Shown here: piece after piece, positions 10,321 to 21,203 of the stretch
Layout of the letters: every line of letters begins with the position of its first letter
Numbering within the stretch: the first letter of the stretch is position 1
Assembly (NCBI GenBank): GCA_964019425.1
Contig: OZ025821.1
Location: 15,001-79,000 of the forward strand
Length of the DNA stretch: 64,000 bases
Source: Flectonema sp. DT1601
Taxonomy: Eukaryota; Euglenozoa; Diplonemea; Diplonemida; Diplonemidae
Direction: 5' to 3'
Program-made: the position numbers and the translations under genes
The notes under the pieces: generated by a model
Database searches by the model: none
The model's input: only the letters and a program-made list of their open reading frames with translations
What the model was told of the DNA's origin: nothing

Positions 10321-10928
10321 TAATAAATAAATTCTTTCACTTTTGCAGTTATTTACCACTTTGTTACATCTCACAAAAAGCAATTTTTGATTTCATTTTT
10401 TTTTGGGTAAAGGGTCTTTCGATTTCATTTTTTTTTGGGTAAAGGGTGCGGGTTTACGGCATTTACGTTGTTAATTGTACTGGGGTGAAATGAAATAAAG
10501 CAAAACAAGGGATAGAAATGAATAAAGCAAGAACATTGTACAAAGTGAATTGTACCATTGGTTAAACTAATTTTCCTGTAGACAGAGCGAAAGAAAGGGT
10601 TAAGCCACAAGTACTAACAGAGCAAGATTTCCAAACATTCACAACAGGGTAGCATGGCACCGCCTGGCCGTGTCCTCGTGGTGAGGCTCGGCCGGGCGCG
10701 CGCCGTCACGCACCACCTCGGGAGACAGTGTCTACAGCCAGATCGGCGCAACACTTTTTGCCCATGATCGGACTCGTCTAAATTGAGGAAAAATGATCGA
10801 AGATGAGAACTCAAACTTCATTGTACACTAGAGCAGAAAAGACAAAGGATGATATTACATAATTTAAAACTGCCATTTGCAAGGTTCCCAAGGAAAGGTT
10901 TGCAGGTTTGCGGGTTTACCGGTATTAG
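10321..10928. other. Gene-free spacer
   Basis: There is no supported gene. A 35-bp direct duplication around TTTTGGGTAAAGGGT lies at 10390-10450. A GC-rich patch (about 10650-10735) stands out from the AT-rich surround. A G/T-rich motif, TTTGCGGGTTTACCGG, at about 10906-10921 is repeated before the fossil at 20808. Confidence 0.4.
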
Positions 10929-11325
10929 GTAGTTGTCCTTCCATGCTTTGGACCTGTCAAAATAATAAAACTTAAAAACTACACACGAACCAAAAAAAAA
11001 CAATTACACTAGAACATGCGATTGCAAGAACACCCTCGGCTCGCTGCGGCAGGGTAACTGAAGTCCGTTTTCGTTAGACTCAGCTCCACCACGGGGTGGA
11101 GGGGTGAGGAGGGCGGGCTTCGAAAACGTGAGTGTGAGAGAAAAAAGTGATCGAGCTGCATAAAGAATTTCTTTTAAAAAATAGAAAGCTAAAGAATATA
11201 TAAGAAATGTCTGTTGTTTTGTTCATTTTTCCAACTTCGGAATCATACACTTTTCTGTCTGATTCCTTTGATTATTTTTTTCCGGTGCTAAGCTTGGTGG
11301 AAAATTACCTGATTGAATTCTAGGA
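10929..11325 (-). mobile_element. Short A-B unit of the retroelement (fossil)
   Basis: About 400 bp, with segment A (10929-11095) joined to segment B (11095-11325, ending ATTGAATTCTAG). It abuts the first unit of the NTPase array at exactly the base where remnants of the same segment abut the other three units (14496, 17637, 21203). Confidence 0.65.
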
Positions 11326-12141
11326 TCTTTTGGGTTCCAAGGAAATTGGGGGGCTTTTTTATATTTTTCAAGAAATAATAACGAAGGTGACTTGGTTGTT
11401 AAATAAGGTTGTTGAGAAAGCTAAAAATGGGTAACTTGCAATATGCCCCATAACCGCAAAACTGCAACACTATAACATAGCCATCGCAAAGGGAAAACAA
11501 GTTTAAATAGATAAACAAAAAATAAACAACTTCGCGCGAGCGAAGCAAGCCTCGGCGGGTATCTCTAGTGCGGGTTTGCAAGTTTGCGGGAAAAAAAAGT
11601 CAATAGTGGGAACTTACCATTCCTACTGCATGTAATCCTGTGTCCTTTGATCAGTATTTGTTGTCGATAGCACACAGCAGTTTCTCAAGATCACTGTTAG
11701 TGAGTGAGTCTAGTGCTTGATTCGAAACAGTTCGCAATGTTACAATATTGATTACTTTTTTTACATTGGATCCCCCTTTTTAGATCCCCTGATGATGAAG
11801 ATCCAATCCATGAAAGTTATGTTTAGGTCTGTGTAGTTTATTAAGCCTCAGGTGATAAGTGCACTTCAGAGGTAATCAGTTTGCACCCTTGCTCCTTTTC
11901 CCTAATCTTGAATTTGCTGAGAGAGATTATAAAGATTCCCAGGGGAATACCGATAAGAACTGTGTACAAAGACGGAAGCACAAAACATATTCGAAACTAA
12001 TAAAGGAGAACACAAAAACGCACTCGATCTGACTAACTTAAATCCATTGGACAAGGCAACACACTTACTTTCTATCCCAACATTTGCTACAAAGGTACTT
12101 GGAGAAGAATTACACAGCAAGTTGTCGTGCGAGTAATCGAA
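11326..12141. other. Non-coding part of array unit 1 (same in units 2-4)
   Basis: This segment is downstream of the NTPase stop codon. It holds a G/T-rich phrase (GCGGGTTTGCAAGTTTGCGG, 11570-11589) and short ORFs of 60 and 72 codons that recur in every unit only because the units are copies. I see no sign that they are genes. Equivalent stretches lie at 14497-15314, 17638-18454 and 21204-22017. Confidence 0.5.
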
Positions 12142-14166
12142 TCATTCAGAGCTGCTCGATTCCTCTTCCCCTTCCTCCTCCTCCTCTTCCTCTTCTTCTT
12201 TTTCTTTGTTTCTAAATTCTGGCATTTCGGGATCTGGTGCGGTGCGTTCAACAGCATCTGTTGCAGGCATTTTCTTTGTCTTGACCTTACCCTTCAATTT
12301 GTATTTATACAGCGGACTAGGTAAGTTAAACTTAGTCTGTAATGACGGGAGGATGTAGAGGACAGTTCGCTTTGTGATGTTGTTGTTTAATCGGATTATT
12401 AATTTGAGAATATCTGGGTGACAGAAGTTTAGTTGTTTCTGTGAACCCACAGTTGTCTTAAGCAGGTACAGGTGCTTTCCCTTGAGGATAAAGAAATCAA
12501 GTCCATGAAAGTTTGATTTCGATGGTCTATAAAGGATATCTTTTTTGATTTGAGGTGTGCTAACCTTGTCATCATATACTGCAGAACCGCTGGATGAGAG
12601 TGTGACACCATTACTTATCTGTAGCTTGACTTTCCCTCTAACAAACTTCGACTCAAATGCATTCTCAAACGCTAAACCAACAAACGACTTAGCTGGACCG
12701 CCATATGAAACCATGGATTTGATAAACTTTGTAAAAATCTCGTCAGATTCAGCTTTCAGAATGTCGACAACCCGACGTGCAACATGAGTACTTATGAAGT
12801 CAGTGGCTACCCCAACTTTAGCACCGGACGTTTCGACTTTAAGTATGTGGTGGATCATCGTCCCTGAAGGTGTCATTTGGGCTACATTTGGGATCAGGAG
12901 TCGTTTTGCTTTATGTACATCCATTTCATTGATTCCACTTGCTATCTCACCCTCAGCATACTCTCTATTCGACCGGATGAATTGAAGGACACCACCATAC
13001 AAACCCATCATTTCGTACAGCTCCTTTTTCCACAACGTGTTATTCTTAGATGCTTCATTCCACTTGAAGAAACCCCTGGGCAGTTTCACCACCTCCTCTT
13101 TTGACCATAGTGGGAAGTATTGCATCTTGCTTGCCATCAAAGCCTCCTTGAACAGCTGTGGCCGACCCTGTTTCTTGAAGGCCCCTGGAGATCCACAGAA
13201 TATAGCATGCGTCATCCCATAGAGTTCAGTTGAACCGCTCATCAACCGAGCAACATCTTCATTGATTTCAAGCAAGCCAAGGGAATCCGGCCGATCATGT
13301 ACCAAATGGAATGTCTCTGATGGCTTGATGAAGTGAGCCAAAAAAGAAGTTTGGTCCTGTGTAATGTGGAAGATCATTTCTGCATTTAGGTAGAACACAA
13401 TGCTGGTGTATTTATTGAGCCATTCGTCTTTCCCTTGTACCCATTGCAGTAGTGCCCAGTAGCGGAATGTAGTCTTGCCGATGCCTGGTGTGCCGCCGAC
13501 CCCGCATACACCTGTATCCCATGTCTTGTCCTTGCCTGCCCACTTCAGGAAATCGTTGTAGCACCGGCGTGTGAGGATGTACTTGGCATTTTCGAACCCG
13601 TTTTGATCAGCAACAGTGGAAAGGTCGTAGAGGCCGTTGTTGGGTTTCGCGGATCCCATTGCTTCAAGGAGGGCTTCCATCTTTTCACAACGCACCGGTT
13701 TTTCATTCGCTTGTTCATTCTCTGCATTAGTAGAATATCTGTCCTTGTCTTTTTGGAGTACCGCGATGGTATCCTCCAGTTTCTCTACTTCGCCACTCCA
13801 ATATTTGTACTTGCCTGATTTGAAATCGTCTTCGGCTACACATTTTTGCACTTTAACTTTAGCTTTCTTCAGATTTGTTCTAGCACTCTTCAGAGCAGCC
13901 AATGTCTTTGCCCTTACGGCTAATTCCTGTTCCCAATGCACCCGCTTCACTTTATAATCAGATTCATCATCACTACCTCTCATCTTCTTCACCTTCTTCA
14001 TAGATGACGGTGAGGGTGGACCTGATGTCACATTCGGTTTTTTTTTAGGATTCGTTTTCTTGCTGCTAGAACTGCTACTACTACTGCTGCTGGAATCTTT
14101 TTTTCCACTTTTTCCTGTAGGCTTCCCAGCTTTCTTCACTGCCTTTTTTACAGCATTCTTCACCAT
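12142..14166 (-). CDS. Crinkler/RHS-like P-loop NTPase with nuclease-like C-terminus, copy 1
   Basis: A protein of 674 aa. ATG 14166 is chosen because it opens a Lys-rich stretch shared by all copies (MVKNAVKKAVKK); the frame is open further up without conserved signal, and a CACAG acceptor-like site lies about 30 nt upstream. Order: basic, Ser-rich segment (1-65), coiled coil (about 75-145), linker, P-loop GGTPGIGKTT (about 224-233), NTPase core with a hydrophobic strand before an acidic pair (LGLLEINED) and CGSPG, then a C-terminal domain containing HGLDFFILKGKHLYLLKTTVG, and an acidic tail of Glu and Ser. The last block resembles the PD-(D/E)XK-like end of Crinkler and trypanosome RHS proteins (Asp, then LLK). 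Such proteins are effectors or nuclear factors elsewhere; the role here is unknown. Carries cassette Ia (KDKTWDTG) and IIx. Confidence 0.7.
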   Translation of the reverse strand: MVKNAVKKAVKKAGKPTGKSGKKDSSSSSSSSSSSKKTNPKKKPNVTSGPPSPSSMKKVKKMRGSDDESDYKVKRVHWEQELAVRAKTLAALKSARTNLKKAKVKVQKCVAEDDFKSGKYKYWSGEVEKLEDTIAVLQKDKDRYSTNAENEQANEKPVRCEKMEALLEAMGSAKPNNGLYDLSTVADQNGFENAKYILTRRCYNDFLKWAGKDKTWDTGVCGVGGTPGIGKTTFRYWALLQWVQGKDEWLNKYTSIVFYLNAEMIFHITQDQTSFLAHFIKPSETFHLVHDRPDSLGLLEINEDVARLMSGSTELYGMTHAIFCGSPGAFKKQGRPQLFKEALMASKMQYFPLWSKEEVVKLPRGFFKWNEASKNNTLWKKELYEMMGLYGGVLQFIRSNREYAEGEIASGINEMDVHKAKRLLIPNVAQMTPSGTMIHHILKVETSGAKVGVATDFISTHVARRVVDILKAESDEIFTKFIKSMVSYGGPAKSFVGLAFENAFESKFVRGKVKLQISNGVTLSSSGSAVYDDKVSTPQIKKDILYRPSKSNFHGLDFFILKGKHLYLLKTTVGSQKQLNFCHPDILKLIIRLNNNITKRTVLYILPSLQTKFNLPSPLYKYKLKGKVKTKKMPATDAVERTAPDPEMPEFRNKEKEEEEEEEEEGEEESSSSE

Positions 14167-14437
14167 TTTAAACAAATAAGTAAAATGAGGTTTATCTGTG
14201 GTGAATATAAGTTGAGGTAAGAACCGCAAATCTACTTGCCTGTGCTAAACAGAAAAAAAAAAGGCATTCCATCCTGTCTTACTTGAGAATTGAAGCTACA
14301 ATCGGCTTACATCACTTGACCTCGTGTTTAAATATTCTTTAGGTTCCTGTGCAGAAATAATTGATTTAATTAATAGTAACATGCAGGTAAAGCTACTTTG
14401 GAATCTCAAATACTACCATATGCTAGGGTCTGCTTGC

Positions 14438-14496
14438 CCTGATTCCTCTGATTATTTCTTTCTAAGCTTGGTGGAAAATTACCTGATTGAATTCTA
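14438..14496 (-). mobile_element. Remnant of retroelement segment B at unit 1/2 border (fossil)
   Basis: About 60 bp matching the end of segment B (CTAAGCTTGGTGGAAAATTACC to GAATTCTAG), directly before unit 2. It is a trimmed version of the fossil seen complete before units 1 and 4. Confidence 0.6.
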
Positions 14497-15314
14497 GGAT
14501 CTTTTGGGTTCCAAGGAAATTGGGGGGCTTTTTTATATTTTTCAAGAAATAATAACGAAGGTGACTTGGTTGTTAAATAAGGTTGTTGAGAAAGCTAAAA
14601 ATGGGTAACTTGCAATATGCCCCATACCCGCAAAACTGCAACACTATAACATAGCCATCGCAAAGGGAAAACAAGTTTAAATAGATAAACAAAAAATAAA
14701 CAACTTCGCGCGAGCGAAGCAAGCCTCGGCGGGTATCTCTAGTGCGGGTTTGCAAGTTTGCGGGAAAAAAAAGTCAATAGTGGGAACTTACCATTCCTAC
14801 TGCATGTAATCCTGTGTCCTTTGATCAGTATTTGTTGTCGATAGCACACAGCAGTTTCTCAAGATCACTGTTAGTGAGTGAGTCTAGTGCTTGATTCGAA
14901 ACAGTTCGCAATGTTACAATATTGATTACTTTTTTTACATTGGATCCCCCTTTTAGATCCCCTGATGATGAAGATCCAATCCATGAAAGTTATGTTTAGG
15001 TCTGTGTAGTTTATTAAGCCTCAGGTGATAAGTGCACTTCAGAGGTAATCAGTTTGCACCCTTGCTCCTTTTCCCTAATCTTGAATTTGCTGAGAGAGAT
15101 TATAAAGATTCCCAGGGGAATACCGATAAGAACTGTGTACAAAGACAGAAGCACAAAACATATTCAAAACTAATAAAGGAGAACACAAAAACGCACTCGA
15201 TTTGACTAACTTAAATCCATTGGACAAGGCAACACACTTACTTTCTATCCCAACATTTGCTACAAAGGTACTCGGAGAAGAATTACACAGCAAGTTGTCA
15301 TGCGAGTAATCGAA

Positions 15315-17399
15315 TCATTCAGAGCTGCTCGATTCCTCTTCCCCTTCCTCCTCCTCCTCTTCCTCTTCTTCTTTTTCTTTGTTTCTAAATTCTGGCATTT
15401 CGGGATCTGGTGCGGTGCGTTCAACAGCATCTGTTGCAGGCATTTTCTTTGTAATGACCTTACCCTTCAATTTGTATTTATACAGCGGACTAGGTAAGTT
15501 AAACTTGGTCTGTAATGACGGGAGGATGTAGAGGACAGTTCGCTTTGTGATGTTGTTGTTTAATCGGATTATTAATTTGAGAATATCTGGGTGACAGAAG
15601 TTTAGTTGTTTCTGTGAACCCACAGTTGTCTTAAGCAGGTACAGGTGCTTTCCCTTGAGGATAAAGAAATCAAGTCCATGAAAGTTTGATTTCGATGGTC
15701 TATAAAGGATATCTTTTTTGATTTGAGGTGTGCTAACCTTGTCATCATATACTGCAGAACCGCTGGATGAGAGTGTGACACCATTACTTATCTGTAGCTT
15801 GACTTTCCCTCTAACAAACTTCGACTCAAATGCATTCTCAAACGCTAAACCAACAAACGACTTAGCTGGACCGCCATATGAAACCATGGATTTGATAAAC
15901 TTTGTAAAAATCTCGTCAGATTCAGCTTTCAGAATGTCGACAACCCGACGTGCAACATGAGTACTTATGAAGTCAGTGGCTACACCAACTTTAGCACCAG
16001 ACGTTTCGACTTTAAGTATGTGGTGGATCATCGTCCCTGAAGGTGTCATTTGGGCTACATTTGGGATCAGGAGTCGTTTTGCTTTATGTACATCCATTTC
16101 ATTGATTCCACTTGCTATCTCACCCTCAGCATACTCTCTATTCGACCGGATGAATTGAAGGACACCACCATACAAACTCATCATTTCGTACAGCTCTTTC
16201 TTCCACAACGTGTTACCCTTAGATGCTTTATTCCACTTGAAGAAACCCCTGGGCAGTTTCACCACCTCCTCTTTTGACCATAGTGGGAAGTATTGCATCT
16301 TGCTTGCCATCAAAGCCTCCTTGAACAGCTGTGGCCGACCCTGTTTCTTGAAGGCCCCTGGAGATCCACAGAATATGGCATGCGTCATCCCATAGAGTTG
16401 AGTTGAACCGCTCATCAACCGAGCAACATCTTCATTGATTTCAAGCAAGCCAAGGGAATCCGGCCGATCATGTACCAAATGGAATGTCTCTGATGGCTTG
16501 ATGAAGTGAGCCAAAAAAGAAGTTTGGTCCTGTGTAATGTGGAAGATCATTTCTGCATTTAGGTAGAACACAATGCTGGTGTATTTATTGAGCCATTCGT
16601 CTTTCCCTTGTACCCATTGCAGTAGTGCCCAGTAGCGGAATGTGGTCTTGCCGATGCCTGGTGTGCCACCGATCCCGCATACCCTGCGTTCCCATTCTCG
16701 GTGGCCTGCCCATCCCAGGAAATCCTTGTAGCACTGGCGTGTGAGGATGTACTTGGCATCTTCGAACCCGTTTTGATCAGCAACAGTGGAAAGGTCGTAG
16801 AGGCCGTTGTTGGGTTTCGCGGATCCCATTGCTTCAAGGAGGGCTTCCATCTTTTCACAACGCACCGGTTTTTCATTCGCTTGTTCATTCTCTGCATTAG
16901 TAGAATATCTGTCCTTGTCTTTTTGGAGTACCGCGATGGTATCCTCCAGTTTATTTACTGAAAACTCCAGTTTATTTACTGAAAAATCCAGTTTCTCTAC
17001 TTCGCCACTCCAATATTTGTACTTGCCTGATTTGAAATCGTATTCGGCTACACATTTTTGCACTTTAACTTTAGCTTTCTCCAGATTTGTTCTAGCACTC
17101 TTCAGATCTGTTCTAGCACTCTTCAGAGCAGCTAATGTCTCTTCCCTTTCGGCTAATTCCTGTTTGTTCCGCTTCACTTTATAATCATCAGATTCATCAT
17201 CACTACCTCTCATCTTCTTCACCTTCTTCATAGATGACGGTGAGGGTGGACCTGATGTCACATTCGGTTTTTTTTTAGGATTCGTTTTCTTGCTGCTAGA
17301 ACTGCTACTACTACTGCTGTTGGAATCTTTTTTTCCACTTTTTCCTGTAGGCTTCCCAGCTTTCTTCACTGCCTTTTTTACAGCATTCTTCTTCACCAT
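15315..17399 (-). CDS. Crinkler/RHS-like P-loop NTPase, copy 2
   Basis: 694 aa from the ATG at 17399. Domain order is as in copy 1, with the same Lys/Ser-rich start, P-loop GGTPGIGKTT and Glu/Ser tail. The coiled coil is longer by whole heptads: EFSVNKL-type units occur twice and the LKSARTD unit twice. Its pre-P-loop cassette is type Ib (HREWERRVCGIGG) while its middle cassette is IIx, shared with copy 1. The open frame continues 55 codons upstream into retroelement segment B; I take that as chance because the other copies lack it. C-terminal half is nearly identical to the other copies. Confidence 0.7.
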   Translation of the reverse strand: MVKKNAVKKAVKKAGKPTGKSGKKDSNSSSSSSSSSKKTNPKKKPNVTSGPPSPSSMKKVKKMRGSDDESDDYKVKRNKQELAEREETLAALKSARTDLKSARTNLEKAKVKVQKCVAEYDFKSGKYKYWSGEVEKLDFSVNKLEFSVNKLEDTIAVLQKDKDRYSTNAENEQANEKPVRCEKMEALLEAMGSAKPNNGLYDLSTVADQNGFEDAKYILTRQCYKDFLGWAGHREWERRVCGIGGTPGIGKTTFRYWALLQWVQGKDEWLNKYTSIVFYLNAEMIFHITQDQTSFLAHFIKPSETFHLVHDRPDSLGLLEINEDVARLMSGSTQLYGMTHAIFCGSPGAFKKQGRPQLFKEALMASKMQYFPLWSKEEVVKLPRGFFKWNKASKGNTLWKKELYEMMSLYGGVLQFIRSNREYAEGEIASGINEMDVHKAKRLLIPNVAQMTPSGTMIHHILKVETSGAKVGVATDFISTHVARRVVDILKAESDEIFTKFIKSMVSYGGPAKSFVGLAFENAFESKFVRGKVKLQISNGVTLSSSGSAVYDDKVSTPQIKKDILYRPSKSNFHGLDFFILKGKHLYLLKTTVGSQKQLNFCHPDILKLIIRLNNNITKRTVLYILPSLQTKFNLPSPLYKYKLKGKVITKKMPATDAVERTAPDPEMPEFRNKEKEEEEEEEEEGEEESSSSE

Positions 17400-17452
17400 T
17401 TTAAACAAATAAGTAAAATGAGGTTTATCTGTGGTGAATATAAGTTGAGGAG

Positions 17453-17637
17453 AGAAAAAAGTGATCAAGCTGCATAAAGAATTTCTTTTAAAAAATAGAA
17501 AGCTAAAGAATATATAAGAAATGTCTGTTGTTTTGTTCATTTTTCCAACTTTGGAATCATACACTTTTCTGTCTGATTCCTTTGATTATTTCTTTCCGGT
17601 GCTAAGCTTGGTGGAAAATTACCTGATTGAATTCTAG
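17453..17637 (-). mobile_element. Segment B of the retroelement at unit 2/3 border (fossil)
   Basis: About 185 bp of segment B (from AGAAAAAAGTGATCAAGC to GAATTCTAG), without segment A, at the same border position as in the other units. It is a broken remnant. Confidence 0.6.
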
Positions 17638-18454
17638 GATCTTTTGGGTTCCAAGGAAATTGGGGGGCTTTTTTATATTTTTCAAGAAATAATAACGAAG
17701 GTGACTTGGTTGTTAAATAAGGTTGTTGAGAAAGCTAAAAATGGGTAACTTGCAATATGCCCCATACCCGCAAAACTGCAACACTATAACATAGCCATCG
17801 CAAAGGGAAAACAAGTTTAAATAGATAAACAAAAAATAAACAACTTCGCGCGAGCGAAGCAAGCCTCGGCGGGTATCTCTAGTGCGGGTTTGCAAGTTTG
17901 CGGGAAAAAAAAGTCAATAGTGGGAACTTACCATTCCTACTGCATGTAATCCTGTGTCCTTTGATCAGTATTTGTTGTCGATAGCACACAGCAGTTTCTC
18001 AAGATCACTGTGAGTGAGTGAGTCTAGTGCTTGATTCGAAACAGTTCGCAATGTTACAATATTGATTACTTTTTTTACATTGGATCCCCCTTTTAGATCC
18101 CCTGATGATGAAGATCCAATCCATGAAAGTTATGTTTAGGTCTGTGTAGTTTATTAAGCCTCAGGTGATAAGTGCACTTCAGAGGTAATCAGTTTGCACC
18201 CTTGCTCCTTTTCCCTAATCTTGAATTTGCTGAGAGAGATTATAAAGATTCCCAGGGGAATACCGATAAGAACTGTGTACAAAGACGGAAGCACAAAACA
18301 TATTCGAAACTAATAAGGGAGAACACAAAAACACACTCGATCTGACTAACTTAAATCCATTGGACAAGGCAACACACTTACTTTCTATCCCAACATTTGC
18401 TACAAAGGTACTCGGAGAAGAATTACACAGCAAGTTGTCATGCGAGTAATCGAA

Positions 18455-20506
18455 TCATTCAGAGCTGCTCGATTCCTCTTCCCCTTCCTCCTCCTCCTCT
18501 TCCTCTTCTTCTTTTTCTTTGTTTCTAAATTCTGGCATTTCGGGATCTGGTGCGGTGCGTTCAACAGCATCTGTTGCAGGCATTTTCTTTGTAATGACCT
18601 TACCCTTCAATTTGTATTTATACAGCGGACTAGGTAAGTTAAACTTGGTCTGTAATGACGGGAGGATGTAGAGGACAGTTCGCTTTGTGATGTTGTTGTT
18701 TAATCGGATTATTAATTTGAGAATATCTGGGTGACAGAAGTTTAGTTGTTTCTGTGAACCCACAGTTGTCTTAAGCAGGTACAGGTGCTTTCCCTTGAGG
18801 ATAAAGAAATCAAGTCCATGAAAGTTTGATTTCGATGGTCTATAAAGGATATCTTTTTTGATTTGAGGTGTGCTAACCTTGTCATCATATACTGCAGAAC
18901 CGCTGGATGAGAGTGTGACACCATTACTTATCTGTAGCTTGACTTTCCCTCTAACAAACTTCGACTCAAATGCATTCTCAAACGCTAAACCAACAAACGA
19001 CTTAGCTGGACCGCCATATGAAACCATGGATTTGATAAACTTTGTAAAAATCTCGTCAGATTCAGTTTTCAGAATGTCGACAACCCGACGTGCAACATGA
19101 GTACTTATGAAGTCAGTGGCTACACCAACTTTAGCACCAGACGTTTCGACTTTAAGTATGTGGTGGATCATCGTCCCTGAAGGTGTCATTTGGGCTACAT
19201 TTGGGATCAGGAGTCGTTTTGCTTTATGTACATCCATTTCATTGATTCCACTTGCTATCTCACCCTCAGCATACTCTCTATTCGACCGGATGAATTGAAG
19301 GACACCACCATACAAACTCATCATTTCGTACAGCTCCTTCTTCCACAACGTGTTACTCTTAGATGCTTTATTCCACTTGAAGAAACCCCTGGGCAGTTTC
19401 ACCACCTCCTCTTTTGACCATAGTGGGAAGTATTGCATCTTGCTTGCCATCAAAGCCTCCTTGAACAGCTGTGGCCGACCCTGTTTTTTTTTTTTGAAGG
19501 CCCCTGGAGATCCACAGAATATAGCATGCCTCATTCCAGACAGATGATCTGCACCGCTCATAAGACTGGCAACATCTTCATTGATCTCAAGTAGGCCAAG
19601 GGAATCAGAAACATAGTTCGTGGGAGAAAAGATATTAGTGCGTATGAGTGTTGCTTCAAACTTATCCCCAGTTCGTTTCATCTGATAGATCTCAGCAATG
19701 CTAACGAAGAACACGATGCAGGTGTATTTATTGAGCCATGGATTGTTCCCTTGAACCCATTGCAGTAGTGCCCAGTAGCGGAATGTGGTCTTGCCGATGC
19801 CTGGTGTGCCGCCGACCCCGCATACACCTGTATCCCATGTCTTGTCCTTGCCTGCCCACTTCAGGAAATCGTTGTAGCACCGGCGTGTGAGGATGTACTT
19901 GGCATTTTCGAACCCGTTTTGATCAGCAACAGTGGAAAGGTCGTAGAGGCCGTTGTTGGGTTTCGCGGATCCCATTGCTTCAAGGAGGGCTTCCATCTTT
20001 TCACAACGCACCGGTTTTTCATTCGCTTGTTCATTCTCTGCATTAGTAGAATATCTGTCCTTGTCTTTTTGGAGTACCGCGACGATGGTATCCTCCAGTT
20101 TATTTACTGAAAACTCCAGTTTCTCTACTTTGCCACTCCAATATTTGTACTTGTCTGATTTGAAACGGCCTTGGGCTACACATTTTTGCACTTCAACTTT
20201 AGCTTTCTTCAGATCTGTTCTAGCACTCTTCAGAGCAGCCAATGTCTCTTCCCTTTCGGCTAATTCCTGTTTGTTCCGCTTCACTTTATAATCATCAGAT
20301 TCATCATCACTACCTCTCATCTTCTTCACCTTCTTCATAGATGACGGTGAGGGTGGACCTGATGTCACATTCGGTTTTTTTTTAGGATTCGTTTTCTTGC
20401 TGCTAGAACTGCTACTACTACTGCTGCTGGAATCTTTTTTTCCACTTTTTCCTGTAGGCTTCCCAGCTTTCTTCACTGCCTTTTTTACAGCATTCTTCTT
20501 CACCAT
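18455..20506 (-). CDS. Crinkler/RHS-like P-loop NTPase, copy 3
   Basis: 683 aa from the ATG at 20506. Same domain order as copy 1: basic Ser-rich start, coiled coil with one EFSVNKL unit, P-loop, CGSPG, nuclease-like C-terminal block, Glu/Ser tail. It carries cassette Ia (KDKTWDTG, as copy 1) but middle cassette IIy (IAEIYQMKRTGDKFEATLI, as copy 4). A lengthened T run near 19485-19495 adds two Lys after GAFKK without breaking the frame. Upstream DNA (20507-20760) is nearly identical to that of copies 1 and 4. Confidence 0.7.
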   Translation of the reverse strand: MVKKNAVKKAVKKAGKPTGKSGKKDSSSSSSSSSSSKKTNPKKKPNVTSGPPSPSSMKKVKKMRGSDDESDDYKVKRNKQELAEREETLAALKSARTDLKKAKVEVQKCVAQGRFKSDKYKYWSGKVEKLEFSVNKLEDTIVAVLQKDKDRYSTNAENEQANEKPVRCEKMEALLEAMGSAKPNNGLYDLSTVADQNGFENAKYILTRRCYNDFLKWAGKDKTWDTGVCGVGGTPGIGKTTFRYWALLQWVQGNNPWLNKYTCIVFFVSIAEIYQMKRTGDKFEATLIRTNIFSPTNYVSDSLGLLEINEDVASLMSGADHLSGMRHAIFCGSPGAFKKKKQGRPQLFKEALMASKMQYFPLWSKEEVVKLPRGFFKWNKASKSNTLWKKELYEMMSLYGGVLQFIRSNREYAEGEIASGINEMDVHKAKRLLIPNVAQMTPSGTMIHHILKVETSGAKVGVATDFISTHVARRVVDILKTESDEIFTKFIKSMVSYGGPAKSFVGLAFENAFESKFVRGKVKLQISNGVTLSSSGSAVYDDKVSTPQIKKDILYRPSKSNFHGLDFFILKGKHLYLLKTTVGSQKQLNFCHPDILKLIIRLNNNITKRTVLYILPSLQTKFNLPSPLYKYKLKGKVITKKMPATDAVERTAPDPEMPEFRNKEKEEEEEEEEEGEEESSSSE

Positions 20507-20807
20507 TTTAAACAAATAAGTAAAATGAGGTTTATCTGTGGTGAATATAAGTTGAGGTAAGAACCGCAAATCTACTTGCCTGTGCTAAACAGAAAAAAAA
20601 AAGGCATTCCATCCAGTCTTACTTGAGAATTGAAGCTACAATCGGCTTACATCACTTGACCTCGTGTTTAAATATTCTTTAGGTTCCTGTGCAGAAATAA
20701 TTGATTTAATTAATAGTAACATGCAGGTAAAGCTACTTTGGAATCTCAAATACCACCATATGCTAGGGTTTGCGGGTTTGCGGGTTTGCGGGTTTACCGG
20801 TATTGGG

Positions 20808-21203
20808 TAATTGTCCTTCCATGCTTTGGACCTGTCGAAATAATAAAACTTAAAAACTACACACGAACCAAAAAAAAGCGATTACACTAGAACGTGCGAT
20901 TGCAAGAACACCCTCGGCTCGCTGCGGCGGGGTAACTGAAGTCCGTTTTCGTTAGACTCAGCTCCACCACGGGGTGGAGGGGTGAGGAGGGCGGGCTTCG
21001 AAAACGTGAGTGTGAGAGAAAGAAGTGATCGAGCTGCATAAAGAATTTCTTTTAAAAAATAGAAAGCTAAAGAATATATAAGAAATGTCTGTTGTTTTGT
21101 TCATTTTTCCAACTTCGGAATCATACACTTTTCTGTCTGATTCCTTTGATTATTTTTTTCCGGTGCTAAGCTTGGTGGAAAATTACCTGATTGAATTCTA
21201 GGA
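20808..21203 (-). mobile_element. Short A-B unit of the retroelement between array units 3 and 4 (fossil)
   Basis: An A-B unit of about 400 bp, closest to the one at 10929-11325 (same TGCTTTGGACCTG variant and missing GGTTCAAGGT stretch). It is preceded by four GGGTTTGC-like repeats (20765-20796). Confidence 0.65.

Noticed and set aside
11902-12120. 72-codon and 60-codon ORFs conserved in all four array units
   Set aside because: Conservation reflects recent duplication of the whole unit; the sequences have no protein-like features.
15315-17564. Longer form of array NTPase copy 2 with 55 extra N-terminal residues
   Set aside because: The extra codons come from retroelement segment B and are absent in the other three copies; the shared ATG at 17399 is preferred.
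20765-20796. GGGTTTGC repeats as a possible internal telomere repeat
   Set aside because: Only about four units, with no longer array anywhere in the window and no link to a chromosome end.
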